NCBI GenBank assembly: GCA_020284085.1 | Contig: JACEVL010000428.1 | Span: forward strand, 288,501-352,500 | Length of the DNA stretch: 64,000 nt | Source: Aporrectodea caliginosa | Taxonomy: Eukaryota > Annelida > Clitellata > Crassiclitellata > Lumbricidae | Reading direction: 5' to 3' | Shown: positions 1-10,358 of the stretch, piece by piece | How the letters are laid out: every line of letters begins with the position of its first letter | Position numbering within the stretch: the first letter of the stretch is position 1 | Notes under the pieces: generated by a model | Database searches by the model: none | Seen by the model: only the letters and a program-made list of their open reading frames with translations | What the model was told of the DNA's origin: nothing | Program-made: the position numbers and the translations under genes

Positions 1-118
1 CCCCCGTCCAGTAACCCCGGCCATCAGCCCCTAGAAAAACTACATCCGGTTAAAAATCCATCGTGGCCAAAAACCCCCAAAGAAAATAAGCCCCGAGTCA
101 AACACCCTTCGTGGGTTT
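1..118. repeat. C-rich dispersed repeat with AACCCCC-like runs
   Basis: Runs of CCCC alternate with AAAA-containing spacers and phrases such as ATCGTGGCCAA and CCCTTCGTGGG. The same phrases in the same order recur at 43,960-44,130, so this is one end of a dispersed family cut by the window edge. No coding potential is seen. Confidence 0.6.
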
Positions 119-365
119 TAATTCAGTCAGTCAGCCAGCCAATCAATCAGTCAGTGACTAATTCAGTCATATAGTGACTCATTGAGTCAGTGAATTTGTT
201 AGTAGCGTGTCAGTCAGAAAGTCAGTTAGCGAGTAAGTTAGTTGGTCAATCAATCAGTTAGTGGCTAATTCAGTTAGTGACTAATTCAGTTAGTGACTAG
301 TTCAGTTAGTGACTAATTCATTTAGTGACTAATTCAGTTAGTGACTATGCCAGTTAGTTGGTGAT
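119..365. repeat. Degenerate minisatellite, about 17-bp unit
   Basis: An imperfect tandem array. It begins with CAGT-type four-base repeats and becomes a unit close to TTCAGTTAGTGACTAA, repeated about six times between 250 and 350. Confidence 0.75.
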
Positions 366-394
366 ATTAGATGAGCAATTGTAATTATGACAAT

Positions 395-475
395 TTATAA
401 TAATAATAGTAATAATAATAACTTTTCTTTAATCAAGCGCCTGACAAACGCACTGCGCTGTACAGAAGTGGCCAT
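395..475 (-). mobile_element. Fragment of tRNA-Arg-derived SINE (3' end)
   Basis: (AAT)n, then CTTTTCTTTAATCAAGCGCC and a segment ending CGCACTGCGCTGTACA. This matches the 3' end and tail of the more complete minus-strand copy at 56,171-56,412. The tRNA-like head is absent here. Confidence 0.6.
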
Positions 476-571
476 ATTATTATGGTCAAGGCTAAAAAAC
501 AGTTATTTTCACATTTCGCACTTATTTTATGCAATCAAACATTATAATTATAACATACCAAGTTACCCAGC

Positions 572-859
572 CAGGGCCTAGGACAGGGGGGGCCACCGGG
601 GCCATTTGGCCCCAGGCCTCACTTGATAAAGGGCCTCGGAATTTCGGAATTACGGAGTAATTTATTGAAATGGGAATTACGGAATTAAGGAGTTATTAAT
701 TTAAATGTAGCGCTATACAAATTCTAATTATTTCGTGACGAAATCGTTGACGTTAAATAATTGCAAACTGTAGAGGGACCTCAGTTTTCAAAAGATATTT
801 GAAAAAGGCCTTGAAAATTAGTTGTGGCCCTGGGCCTCCAAATCCTGTCCTAGGCCCTG
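572..859. mobile_element. hAT-type MITE (non-autonomous DNA transposon)
   Basis: 288 bp bounded by perfect 16-bp terminal inverted repeats, CAGGGCCTAGGACAGG and its complement. It is flanked by a perfect 8-bp target duplication, TACCCAGC, at 564-571 and 860-867. CAGGG-type ends with an 8-bp TSD are the hAT signature. There is no transposase inside, so movement depends on a partner element elsewhere. Confidence 0.92.
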
Positions 860-885
860 TACCCAGCCGATATAGTGCAGTGTCC

Positions 886-1440
886 CTAGTACTTAGTTGA
901 ACGGCCTTGGGCCTTTATTAGATCCTTTATACGTTTTGGCATAGTCTTATAGTACGTTGCGAAAAGTTGCGGGATTTCCTCATTGCGATGCCACACTTCA
1001 ACAATTCGTTCGATTAGTTGCCGTTTGTTAGTGGAGACGACGTCGTTGACTTTGTCCTTCAAGTTGTGCCAGATTCCTGCTATTGGGTTCATATCCGGAC
1101 TATTGCCCGGCCACGGAAGAACCTCTAAACCAACGTCATTGAAGAAATTCTTTATCAGGTTCGCTGTGTGGCAAGGTGCGCTGTCCTGCCTGAAGACACA
1201 GTTCCCATCTGGAAACCAATCGTTTAGCTGGGGCAGAAGACGTTTCTCTAGGACAGTTTAGTATTGTCCTGCGTTCATCATGCCATTGACAACGAAGAGC
1301 CGACCGGGACCCTTCACAGAGACAAAGCTCCACACCATGACTTTTGGCGGATGCTTAACTTTTTCCACGAGGCATTGTGGTAGGAATTCTTCGCCAGGCT
1401 TCCTCCTAACATAGCGACAGTTGTCATCCAGAATTTCCAG
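886..1440 (-). pseudogene. Decayed Tc1/mariner-type transposase, C-terminal two thirds
   Basis: Conceptual translation on the minus strand gives the conserved Tc1 order: a WRRPGE-like block (YVRRKPGEEF), KVMVW, GPGRL, QDSAPCHTA with the second catalytic Asp, then SPDMNPIAGIW and a C-terminal tail ending KAQGRSTKY before a stop at 886-888. In Tc1 elements the residue after NPI is the catalytic Glu (DD34E), 34 residues after the second Asp. Here that residue is Ala. A stop codon also interrupts the frame near 1258, and the part carrying the first catalytic Asp is missing beyond 1440. The gene is therefore dead. No terminal inverted repeats were found nearby. Confidence 0.88.
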
Positions 1441-1947
1441 TGTTGATTAGAGTCAGGATTATGGTTCGGGTTATGGTTACCTGTATTACAGTACTCTGAC
1501 AGTAATGCTACAGTACAAGTAATAATAATACTGTACCTGTATTGTTACTATTATTATTATAATTATTATTATTTATGAATGTACTGTACATGTACAGGCT
1601 ACACGTTGTTAATACTGTACAGTATGTAAATTGCAGTGACGCGGGTGAGATCACAAGGTTACGTCACGATCAACTTCCGAATCGCAATGAAGAACATGAA
1701 AGGCGTTGGGCTACAGCGTAAAACCATCGGACCTCAACCCTCTCGCCGTACCATCTTCAATTCCACGGCTACTGTAAAATGATTATCCTATATTAGTATC
1801 TGTGAACTATTTTTTTGTAAACAAGAATAGAGTTCTGAGTAGAGTGAATGGGTGAATATTTTTGACCAACCTAACTGTGAAGTTTGGTTGAGGTATATTT
1901 GTCAGACTAATGATTTTTTTCTTATCTAAATCTAATCTAATCTAATC

Positions 1948-2166
1948 TGTTGAGATCTGTAGAGTCGTAATCGCAACACACAAGGCAAGTTGGTTCTAAA
2001 GACCACAGTTTTATTGAAGATAAATAGCGACAAGAAGTTCTGAGACAATACGTTAAACATGAGACAGTGATTGGCAGGCAAAGCTCCGCCCAAAAGACCG
2101 TATAAAGTTTCCAACAATTGTTATAATATAACCGATGCATCAGTTGCCCAACTTGTCGTTGCTTAA
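1948..2166 (-). mobile_element. Possible solo LTR
   Basis: Read on the minus strand, the segment has a TATA-like GGTTATATTATAAC, then about 120 bp further on CAATAAAACTGTGG followed by a TTGTGTGTTG tract, and it ends CTCAACA. That is the layout of an LTR with promoter and poly(A) signal. I see no target duplication, so the edges are uncertain. It could instead be the 3' end of an unrelated transcript. Confidence 0.3.
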
Positions 2167-3403
2167 GCAATAGTTTGCTTAATACTGAAAGCAGTTACAT
2201 CAGGAACAGTCTCTTTTGAACTTTTAGTAATCTTATCGAAAAACATGGGATGCATAGTTTAATCATATTTACTATAACTTTGAAAGATTTTTAAATAACA
2301 AGAGCTTAACTTATTTTAAATAACAAGAGCTTAATTTCTTAAAATCAGGTTTTGAGTTGCAAATGATGTTAAGTGGGTGAAGATAATTTAAAAATTATTT
2401 CTTATTATATGTTACATCAGATTTAACACGTTATTTAAAAAGGCTGGTACCAGCAAAGTTTGAACAGATAATTTACTACGATTTCAAAAACTAAAATCAA
2501 TTAAATGCAATTTCTGGAACAAGATCTTGGCTAAGAAACAGACTGAAACTGAGCTATAAAAAATGCGCCTACAATCGTTACATAGAAACAAAAAACTACA
2601 ATTGTTGGCCTAAAACTTACTATCGAACATTAGCTACATGTAGAGACCAGCTGCCACAACTTGTCCTAATAACCACTCGTCGAAAAGCTTCATTTTTCAT
2701 CACTTTCAACAGTGCAGAGTATTTAAATAATTCACAGATAATATAATTTGAGAATGTACCAATAAAAGCTTCACAATTCCTATGTGACTTAACTGAATAC
2801 TACATAACTCAACTGAATACTTAAAATTTTAAATAATTTAAGCCTAGGTACTTTCACATTTCAGTATTAAGGTTTGACAATCTACAGACTATCTGATGAC
2901 CTAAAAGTAGAAGCGAAACCAAATCCGAAAAGTGTACCTACAGTCTTAAATACTTGTATGGAAGTGCCACAAGTATTTAACACTGTATTTCATACAAGTA
3001 TTTAACACTGTATATTTTACACAAATGTTTTAAGACTATTTTATTTCCTATTAAACTCTGCTCTCTAAAACTTACAGTTAAAACGAAATTTCCATAAAAG
3101 TCTTCACGAATTTAGAGACAAAAACAGGAAAATTCAACACATATCCACCAAGTGACGCATTAAACATATTCAAAGCATTCGTCACACTTTCGTACCTCAA
3201 GATATTTACAAGTCACGGCTCGCGTACACGGCTACAAGCCTTCGCTTTCAGAAGCCACGAGTGAAGTTGACTAACTGGGACCTGAATGTCTCGATTTGGA
3301 GCACATTATTTTAAGAAAAAACCACCGACAAAATAGGAAGAAGCCACGTTGGAGTACGATGTCATCATCTCGAACTCCTCCGATCCCTGAACCTCTTCGA
3401 CGT
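2167..3403 (-). other. No gene seen; probable 3' UTR and spacer of the minus-strand hemicentin gene
   Basis: AT-rich with no sustained reading frame. It lies directly downstream of the hemicentin stop codon at 3404-3406. A minus-strand AATAAA at 3040-3045 is one possible poly(A) signal. A short direct repeat of TACAAGTATTTAACACTGTAT-type sequence occurs near 2,960-3,015. Confidence 0.45.
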
Positions 3404-3782
3404 TTAGTAGGGATACATGGAAACAGAGATGTAGATCATGAATGTTGTGTGGTACTGGACTCCTCTCCGTCGATGATCCAGCGACCTTGCCTCGACCTTC
3501 ATCTGGTAGAGCTGTTTCTCGCGGAGTGGTTCCAAGGTGTAGACGACTCCCTTTCCGTCCTCCAGCCGGATGGCGAACGGGATCTTGTCGTCGTTCTCGA
3601 TGATCGTGAAGGTCGTCTGTGGGAGATGGACGTTCTCCTGGTCGTAGGCAAGAAGGCGGATGAGGTCACGATGGGCGGGGATTCCGCTGGGAAGTGCGAC
3701 CATGTGGAACTCTAGGACGTCCTTGTAATGGGCCCCAGCTGGGCATTCAATCCCCGACGGGTCACACTTGAGGACACAGTAT
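3404..3782 (-). CDS. hmcn: Hemicentin, terminal exon (fibulin-type C-terminal domain)
   Basis: Hemicentins are large secreted matrix proteins that end in calcium-binding EGF modules and a fibulin-type C-terminal domain. This exon encodes a Cys-containing start (YCVLKCDPSG), a beta-rich domain of about 120 residues and the end VSMYPY, which matches the VSxYPY terminus I know from hemicentins rather than fibulin-1. The acceptor is TTTAAATGCAG, so the exon begins in phase 2 with A. That completes the Gly codon started by GG at the end of either upstream exon (5078-5204 or 6011-6137). The stop is TAA at 3404-3406. The EGF exons follow to the right on the same strand. The frame is intact and looks functional. 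Confidence 0.9.
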
Positions 3783-4324
3783 CTGCATTTAAAGCAAATC
3801 AACGAAAATTAATGCAAGTATTAATTCAATCCTGCCTGTTACAATATTAGTCTTTTCTGTTAAAGGTAAAGATAATTCATGCTTATTCCTTCAACACTAA
3901 CATACTAATTTTGTACCACGAAGGTATAGATAATTCATGCTTATTCATTCAATGCCACATAGAAATCTTGTACCATGAAGGTAAAGGTAACACGATTTAT
4001 GTGCATTACCAGTACCTCCATGGTATCTTCACTTTGAACGAAAAAAACGACGTCGATGACGAAATGTGGTGGTTTTGTGTCAGTATAGGTTTTGGTGTCA
4101 GTATAGGCCTATGTCGTCGGTTTAAACTTGTAAACACATGCAACGTCACATTATAGCTACATGTACCTACAGTTGCTCCGCAATCAACATTCAAACACCG
4201 CTGGGGTAATAATTTACTCCACTCAGTCCTGCGAAGGTTAAGGGTCACCTTAAAAACTGGCGCAATAACAACGATTGAACTGGAACGCGGGATACCTGTC
4301 AATATGGAGTGTGTATTAAGAGTA

Positions 4325-4560
4325 GGTCTGATATAGCGTTTTGAAAAGCGATTTAAAGGTGTCTAAACAGAGCCTAAAAATAAGGCTTGGGACTGGCACT
4401 GTATTCAGAGTTTGACGCCATCTTGTGGCTGCCATCAACCTTAAGTTATTGGTGATAAAAGGATTTTAATGCAACGACGGTTGAACAAAGACGAGGATTA
4501 TTATAGCGTTTTATAAAACGATTTAAAGGTGTCTAAACAGATCCTAATAATAAATCTCAC
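4325..4560. repeat. Dispersed repeat with GGTGTCTAAACAGA core, two copies
   Basis: Two copies of a block near ATAGCGTTTT...CGATTTAAAGGTGTC, at about 4,335 and 4,502, separated by a segment containing CATCTTGTGGCTGCCAT. The same core recurs at 6,896, 7,126, 7,293, 7,679, 54,458, 55,570, 57,871, 58,714, 59,490 and, inverted, 62,262. It is intronic here. Confidence 0.7.
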
Positions 4561-4789
4561 AAACACGTCCTATGAACCACAAGGTAAAGGTCATCGAACG
4601 GCGTCAATATACATGTAGTTCATTAAGCTTCCAATTACTGTGCTATGCTGTGTCTAACTCAAGATAGGTAGCACACATGAAATGTCACCTACGACCTTTG
4701 CCCCCAAACTATAGATTTGGACAAGAGTGACCCGCTTGACCCGTCTTTGATCCTAAGATACCTTGAAAAGCTAATCAACAACTACGAGC

Positions 4790-5220
4790 TGCATTGGTTT
4801 CCCAATCACTTTTAGTACGATTTGTAATAGTACACTCTCGTCGTTGAAGTGTTTATGCACAGGAACCTTACAATTACCCTGAAACCTCAGTCCTAATAAT
4901 AATACTAATATTGACATTTTCCCTGGCGCTATTCAACAGCTAAACAGAGGGCACCAGCTTATTCACGAGCGCTGCGTCGTGTCAGAGGGCCGTGGCCGAA
5001 TCAAAGTCATAAGCTGTCCAGAAGATCGATGTCCAGTGGAGGTACAAGAACGTTTTCTTCATGAGTTTTTGACTTACCCAGTCATTTGGTCACGCTCATA
5101 GTTGGGTGGACAAGTGATATCGATACATTCGAAGTCACCGCGTTTATTGAAGCATCGCTGATTTGGACCACATACAACCCTCTGCTCAACACATTCGTCG
5201 ATGTCTACAGAAGAAAAAAA
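4790..5220. repeat. Exon-containing tandem duplication, copy 1
   Basis: This matches 5,750-6,165 almost throughout, including flanking intron phrases such as TACACTCTCGTC and GGCGCTATTCAACAGC. It carries one copy of the 127-nt EGF exon. Copy 1 has an extra stretch of about 30-40 bp before the exon (around 4,990-5,020) that is missing from copy 2. Confidence 0.88.
5078..5204 (-). CDS. hmcn: Hemicentin penultimate exon (EGF-like), duplicate 1
   Basis: A 127-nt exon with acceptor TTCTGTAG and donor GG|GTAAGT. It starts in phase 1 and ends in phase 2. It encodes an EGF-like module, DIDECVEQRVVCGP...RCF...FECIDITCPPNYERDQMTG, with the calcium-binding DIDEC start and the conserved Cys-Pro-Pro-x-Tyr ending seen just before the fibulin-type C-terminal domain. 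Spliced to 3404-3782 it reads MTG|YCVLKC without a break. The exon at 6011-6137 encodes exactly the same peptide. Because the phases are 1 and 2, both cannot be included in one mRNA without a frameshift. Confidence 0.87.
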
Positions 5221-5270
5221 CATCCACCACATAGCTGATCATCACTTTAACTACGAGCTGCAAACGTTTT

Positions 5271-5748
5271 TATTTAAGTGTGATTCTCGTTAATAACGAA
5301 AATGTTCGTTAACGAAAATAACATGATTTCATTAACGATAATTATAACTATAGACTAAACAATATCATTAAATATAACTATAACTATAACGAAAATATTA
5401 TGTAAATAAAATTCATCCAAAATTTTCGTTAATACAAAAAATAAAAATAGGAAGTGCAATATACACGAGACATAAAAAGAACGAAAATGCCCTATTTTTA
5501 AAATGCAATTTGTCAGTTATTTGGAAACTCGTGTAGGCTATTCATGAAGCTGAATGCACACATGCTTCAAATTTCATATACTGAGCAAATGATGAAACCA
5601 AACTATAAGTACAATTTTGCTTACAACCTTAATTATTTTTAAGTAGTAACTAAAATTAACTAAAATAAATATCCTTTAACTAGGTAACTCATAGCTATAA
5701 CTAAAAAATAATACTAATAACTGTAACTATAACTAAATTAAAATCTGC
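5271..5748. mobile_element. AT-rich MITE-like repeat (AACGATAAC/AACTATAAC type)
   Basis: Begins GTGTGATTCTCGTTAA and continues through many AACGAAAA/AACTATAAC motifs to AAATCTGCG. It shares its whole layout with the complete copy at 37,619-38,168, where terminal inverted repeats and a target duplication are visible. Here the right end is lost at the junction with duplicated exon segment 2. It lies between the two duplicated exon segments. Confidence 0.75.
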
Positions 5749-5749
5749 G

Positions 5750-6165
5750 TTGGTTCCCAGTCACTAGTCACTTTTAGTACTGTAATAGTACACTCTCGTC
5801 CTTGAAGTGTTTATGCACAGGAACCTTACAATTACCCTGAAACCTCAGTCCTTCGAATAATAATCTTGACATTTTCCCTGGCGCTATTCAACAGCTAAAC
5901 AGAGGGCACCAGCTTATTCACGAGGGCTGCGTCATGTCAGAGGGGTTGTCCAGAAGATCGATGTTCAGTGGAGATACAAGAACATTTTTCTTCTTGAGTT
6001 TTTGACTTACCCAGTCATTTGGTCACGCTCATAGTTGGGTGGACAAGTGATATCGATACATTCGAAGTCACCGCGTTTATTGAAGCATCGCTGATTTGGA
6101 CCACATACAACCCTCTGCTCAACACATTCGTCGATGTCTACAGAAGAAAAACATCCACCACATAT
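5750..6165. repeat. Exon-containing tandem duplication, copy 2
   Basis: Second copy of the 4,790-5,220 segment, about 930 bp away. The exon and its splice sites are unchanged, while the flanking intron shows small indels. Confidence 0.88.
6011..6137 (-). CDS. hmcn: Hemicentin penultimate exon (EGF-like), duplicate 2
   Basis: Identical over 127 nt to the exon at 5078-5204, with the same acceptor and the same GGGTAAGT donor. It can splice from the phase-1 donor of 8540-8659 and into the terminal exon at 3404-3782. Use must alternate with its twin, or one copy must be silent. Identity of both exon and splice sites points to a recent duplication or to gene conversion. Confidence 0.8.
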
Positions 6166-6490
6166 TTATTTATTTAATTCGTACATTTATAGTTTTAATG
6201 GCACTCGTTGCACTTTTTAATGTGTTTTGAAAATATTGAAAGTATGTTTCGCTAACGGAGCTGTACGCTTGGACCGGTCTCGGTACAGTTATTATTTTTA
6301 TGCATGTATTAAGTGCCACAATCTAATAACCAAGCATCATTCGAAGGTGCTGAGCAATTGTGAGTGAAGGACTACTCAAGGTCCCTACACAGTAACCGTC
6401 TCAGAGGAGGAGGCATCGAACCCCTACTCTCCTCGTTACAAGGAGAGCTCTCTAACCAATCGGATCCTACCGTGACCGTCAATGGCAGTA
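6165..6490 (-). mobile_element. tRNA-derived SINE (second family)
   Basis: On the minus strand the head at about 6,490-6,395 reads like a tRNA: an A-box region GATTGGTTAGAGAGC, an anticodon-arm-like CTCCTTGTAACGAGGAG, and a perfect B box, GGTTCGATGCC. A body of about 200 bp follows and ends in an (AAAT)n tail at 6,165-6,180. The layout is that of a Pol III SINE. The head resembles tRNA-Thr most, but the loop is not a proper anticodon loop, so it is not a working tRNA. Confidence 0.75.
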
Positions 6491-6699
6491 CAGTCCTCCG
6501 GTGACTCATGCCATATCACCAGGTGATATTACTGAATTAGTTGTTACGCGCAAGGTCAAAGTGCGCCTCAAACAACCAACCTACAGAGCCGTTACACAGA
6601 GTCCGCCAAAGAGGCTCCAGTCCATAATTGTTGGATCACAGGTCCAGCGCTCTTCCGTGGAGCACTACGGACCACTGCGCCTCATATAAGAGCCTAATT

Positions 6700-7720
6700 T
6701 CTTCTGTTTGCTTTAAGGGTCACGTTAAAAACTGGCGCTATAACAACGTTTGAACAACAAGCCAATGCAACTTACGAGAAGCGCATAACCAGGAGTTTAA
6801 CGTCGTCTTATAACATCATTTAACGTTGACGACAATAATACTATAACAATTTGTAATATTTAATGCTATTACTAAAGTGTATCATCAGGAGTATATAGCG
6901 TTTTGCAAAAGCGATGTAAAGGTGTCTAAAACAGATTCTAAAACTATTACTAGTAGGCTATTCAGAGTTTAACGGATCCTGCATCGTAATCTCCAAACTT
7001 ATAAAGCGCTACTTGAAAGCCAAGCGCAGGGCACCATCTTATTCACGAGCGCTGGTTGCCGTCGACCTTAAGTTACTGTGGCAAAAGCAGTAGTTAAACA
7101 ATGGTGACTGAACAACGCGGATTATTATAGAATTTAGTAAACGATTTAAAGGTGTCTAAACAAAGCCTTAAAATAATTAATATTAGTATTCAGAGATTAA
7201 CCCTATCTTGTGGCTGCCATGGCCATTGACGTCGACCTTTACAAAGTTACTACATCATTGAACGGAAATTGAACTCAACATAAGTCTGCAATATATCGTT
7301 TTAGAAATACGATTTAAAGGTGTCTAAAACAGATCCTAATGCATTAAAAGTGTCCGTAGTTTAGTCACATCTTGAGTTCGCCACGGTAATTGGCGATGAT
7401 TAAACCCAAGTCTTTAAGATGCAAAAAATTACAAATTTGCACAGTGGCGTTGTTATTTAAGTGTGTACAAGCCAAAGGGGCTTTGTGAACACACATCCAA
7501 ACTAACACGCGCCCCTTCGTTATCTGATTACGCTTCGCCCAAACCTATAAACTGAAGTTTTCCATGTTTCATTCCGCAAATTATGGCATAAATTATTGCA
7601 GCAATACGAGAGGTTCGGTTCCCCGTGTAGTGATGTCGTGAATTGCTCATACAACGAGATGCAGTAGGTCTCTACAACGATCGTTTTAGTAAACGATTTA
7701 AAGGTGTCTTAACGCATCTT
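6700..7720. repeat. Cluster of dispersed GGTGTCTAAACAGA repeats
   Basis: Four further copies of the core (about 6,896, 7,126, 7,293 and 7,679). They are interspersed with CACCATCTTATTCACGAGCG and GTCGACCTTAAGTTAC phrases that also recur elsewhere in the window. No exon could be recognised here. This is intron of the minus-strand hemicentin gene. Confidence 0.65.
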
Positions 7721-8539
7721 GCTTGATTGCTTGCATCTTATTAAAAGTATTGTATTGTATTCAAATCATTTACGAAAGCGTCCGGTGTTTAATCACGTGA
7801 CTTGCGTTCGCCACGGTCGTTTACATTGACAATTTCGATCAAACCCTACTTTAAGATGGAAAAAATTCGAACAACTTTGCACAGCGCCCGTTGCGTATTT
7901 ACACAATAATTCGCTGTTGCAACGTAAAACGACGGAAAGTGCCCTGCGCTATGTTATATTAAAAATGTTGTAGCCTGGGCTTTGTGACGGCTCATCCAAA
8001 CATCCGTACTTTTATCCCTCCCTCGCATTTTCCGCGTTTGTCCGCATTTGGCTGTAGGCCTACCCTTTCGGACGCTGCACATACGTCAGAATATTAAAGC
8101 CTAGATTAGGTTAATCTGTTGATCTTGCAGGCTAGCTGTGCTACGGGGAGGGGTACATTGACAACTTCGCGTCCTGTAGGGGTGGGGCAGGGCTAATCAG
8201 ATCCAACCCAGTACAGAGTGACTTTGGAGTTTAAAACACAGGGGCTGTACTGAACTACCCTTTGGACAACCCCTCTGACTCGACGCAGCGCTCGTGAATA
8301 AGCTGGTGCCCTGCGCTTGGCTTTCGAGTGGAGCTTTAGAATGTAGTTTACCATTATGACTACTGAATTTAGATGCGGACATCCGCTTTGGGCATAAACC
8401 CCTTCCCACTGTCTGCATTTGGACGACTCCTCCCTCTTTACGGACATCCTTGTGGACGATTCCATATCCCCCACCCCCATTAGATGCGTCATCACGAGTG
8501 CCGGTGGTTACTAGACATGATAGGTGGTTAAGGGCGTAC
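7721..8539. other. Intron sequence, no gene seen
   Basis: Contains a further fragment of the dispersed family (GCGCTCGTGAATAAGCTGG, about 8,288) but no frame with family resemblance and no EGF cysteine pattern on either strand. Confidence 0.5.
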
Positions 8540-8659
8540 CTTGGCAGGTTCTCCTGTTGGAAGAGAGCTTGTATCCAGATGGACAGGTGCAACGGAAACT
8601 TCCAGGTGTGTTCTGACAGCCATGTTGGCAGCGAGACTGCTTCTGACACTCGTCAATAT
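8540..8659 (-). CDS. hmcn: Hemicentin calcium-binding EGF exon
   Basis: A 120-nt exon, phase 1 at both ends, with acceptor TTCTGCCACAG and donor CAAG|GTACGC. It encodes a complete cbEGF module: [15 protein letters not shown], then [16 protein letters not shown], then a final Cys. The six cysteines, the DIDEC calcium ligands and the aromatic residue before CxC are all present. It joins in frame to the 127-nt exon on its left. Further EGF exons and the G2F domain should lie to the right on this strand, but I found none. The next sequence is a truncated retrotransposon starting at 8,829. Confidence 0.88.
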
Positions 8660-8828
8660 CTGTGGCAGAATAAACGACAGTTAACAAGATCAGTTAAGAG
8701 GTTAGGAAAAGGAGCTTCATCAATATTCAGATAGTACATAATATAATTATAGGCCAATGAATACGTTAATACATACAGACAGATATACATATATATAGAC
8801 AAATATAAATACATATTTACATATACAT

Positions 8829-9411
8829 CGCGTTTCCCCCTTTCCTGTTCCTGCCAATTCCAGGAGAGCAAGAGCTGAGCGGATCTCTCCTGCAGGCCGA
8901 TCGGGGTAATGTAACGGGCTATGAGCAGGGTTTGCATGCCGTAGCGGATTAGAGGGAGTGAACTGATCTGGCAGACGGGTGACCAACCCGTCTGGAGGCT
9001 CGTATTCGTGTTGGTACCTTATCTCTTCTGTTCTCCTAAATTTACCAGGGCCGATTTCTTCCTCACCAGAGGGCGTATAAGGCTGACATTCTCTGTCTGC
9101 GGTTCCCGGATTGGGAACTGTCGTTTGGTCCGAACGACCTGGGTTCGAATCCTCCCGTTTACGACCTTTCCTTAGGGTTTCCTCTAAAGCCAATTTTAGA
9201 GTGGCATTCTGAGACTGTAAATGCAGTACTTGGGCTTGCAACCAAATATGGGAATCCTCTTCTAAGGAGGGATCTACTCCTTGTGTCCCCTTATCCTGAG
9301 AGACGGACCCACTCACCTCATCCTCACCTCCTGTTGCGCCTACAGACTCAGTCATCAGGCAAGTATCTGGCGTAGCCAATAATTTGTCTTTATTCATTTA
9401 CAAATTATCGT
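8829..9411 (-). pseudogene. 5' fragment of gag from a second, tandem LTR element
   Basis: Nearly identical to the gag start of the main element (15,115-15,683 plus leader). It has the same initiator, MNKDKLLATPDT, and about 190 codons before it stops abruptly at GKGETR. There the sequence changes to TA/CA-rich DNA at 8,828. The LTR at 9,412-10,115 lies directly upstream in the sense of transcription. The two elements therefore share one LTR, as in an LTR-internal-LTR-internal tandem, and the second was truncated. Confidence 0.85.
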
Positions 9412-10115
9412 TGTAACATAAAATGAATATTCCTTTACAGACAGGTATTTGTCGACATTAACATTGCTATTTGAATTACAGTCGTTTTAAATTAAAAGAA
9501 TTATCTGCATTACAATGTCTTGTTGTTTGCATTAATTAAACAAATTACGCCTGTTCTGAGCGTTTTAACAGAATTAAGACAAAGCAGTTTAAGATATGAA
9601 ACTAAAGACCTCTATTGGTTAGGCAAATTCCTTAAGATACTTTCCCAATATACCAGAGCTATCCGAAGGGATGGGGTTCCTAACAACCACGGTGTCGGAT
9701 TCAATCCCTAACGTTGAGACCTCTCAAGGCCACCCCTTGGACTGTCACTGTCAGATTAACGGCAAAATGGCGCTTATACAAATCTTCGTTTTACCAGCCG
9801 TTCCTGTGCGACTTTCCTTCATAAACGCAGTCACCCGATCCTAGGTTCTAAGAGGACAAACCCTTTACAGTTTTTACACCTAACCTCCACCTAAATGTGA
9901 CTTTAATTGATTTAATCACGAAAGATAAAACCGACGAAAAATGTCCGCCAACAGGAACTCGAAAACCAGAAGATACAATGACATAGAGCAAAAAGCATTA
10001 GAGCTAGCCTTAATTCAGCCCTCTAGTGGTTGACTGCAGATCAACTGACTAGCGCTATATAAGCCCGCTTAAGCCCATGCTCTTAACTTAGAGTTTCCTG
10101 AGCAGAAACTCTACA
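9412..10115 (-). repeat. 3' LTR of the gypsy-like element (shared with tandem fragment)
   Basis: About 704 bp. On the minus strand it begins TGTAGAGTTTCTGC directly after a purine tract and ends GTTACA, giving TGT...ACA ends. A TATA motif (CTTATATAGCGC) is present near 10,060. It matches the LTR at 15,698-16,439 with roughly 2 percent scattered differences. It lacks a 60-bp segment that the other LTR carries between two ATAAGCC copies. Confidence 0.85.
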
Positions 10116-10130
10116 CTCTCCCCCTCCCAC
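10116..10130 (-). other. Polypurine tract of the LTR element
   Basis: The minus strand reads GTGGGAGGGGGAGAG immediately before the TGT start of the LTR. This is the expected primer site for plus-strand DNA synthesis. Confidence 0.8.
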
Positions 10131-10358
10131 AAAAGTGGTGGCCCTCCGGGGATCACTTACTTCACTCACTCAAACATCCTAACTCTAGGGTAATACCTCA
10201 ACATCTTTGAGTTTAGCAGGTTGTAAACAAAATCACTGTTTAAACATAACAAAACCTTGACAATTCTAATAAAACAGATGAAAGAAAAAGATAAAAGTGT
10301 CTTTCAGTACAGGACAGAAAGCACGAGTTCATAGTCACCGAAATATGTGAAAATCAGA

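Noticed and set aside
886..1092. Intact small minus-strand gene of 68 codons
   Set aside because: It is only the C-terminal end of the decayed Tc1-like transposase.
3296..3715. 139-codon plus-strand frame
   Set aside because: It is antisense to the hemicentin terminal exon, whose splice site and domain match are far stronger.
6395..6490. Possible tRNA gene
   Set aside because: The A and B boxes are good, but the anticodon loop is wrong and a SINE body with a tail follows. It is a SINE head. The same applies to 55,914-55,986 and 56,335-56,412.
8193..8937. Frames of 94-150 codons around the EGF exon
   Set aside because: They run through the 120-nt EGF exon in the wrong frame. The splice sites and cysteine pattern fix the correct one.
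9520..9711. 63-codon frame found twice (also 15,806-15,997)
   Set aside because: It lies in both LTRs. The repeat is due to the LTR duplication and not to a gene. No similarity to a known LTR-encoded protein is seen.
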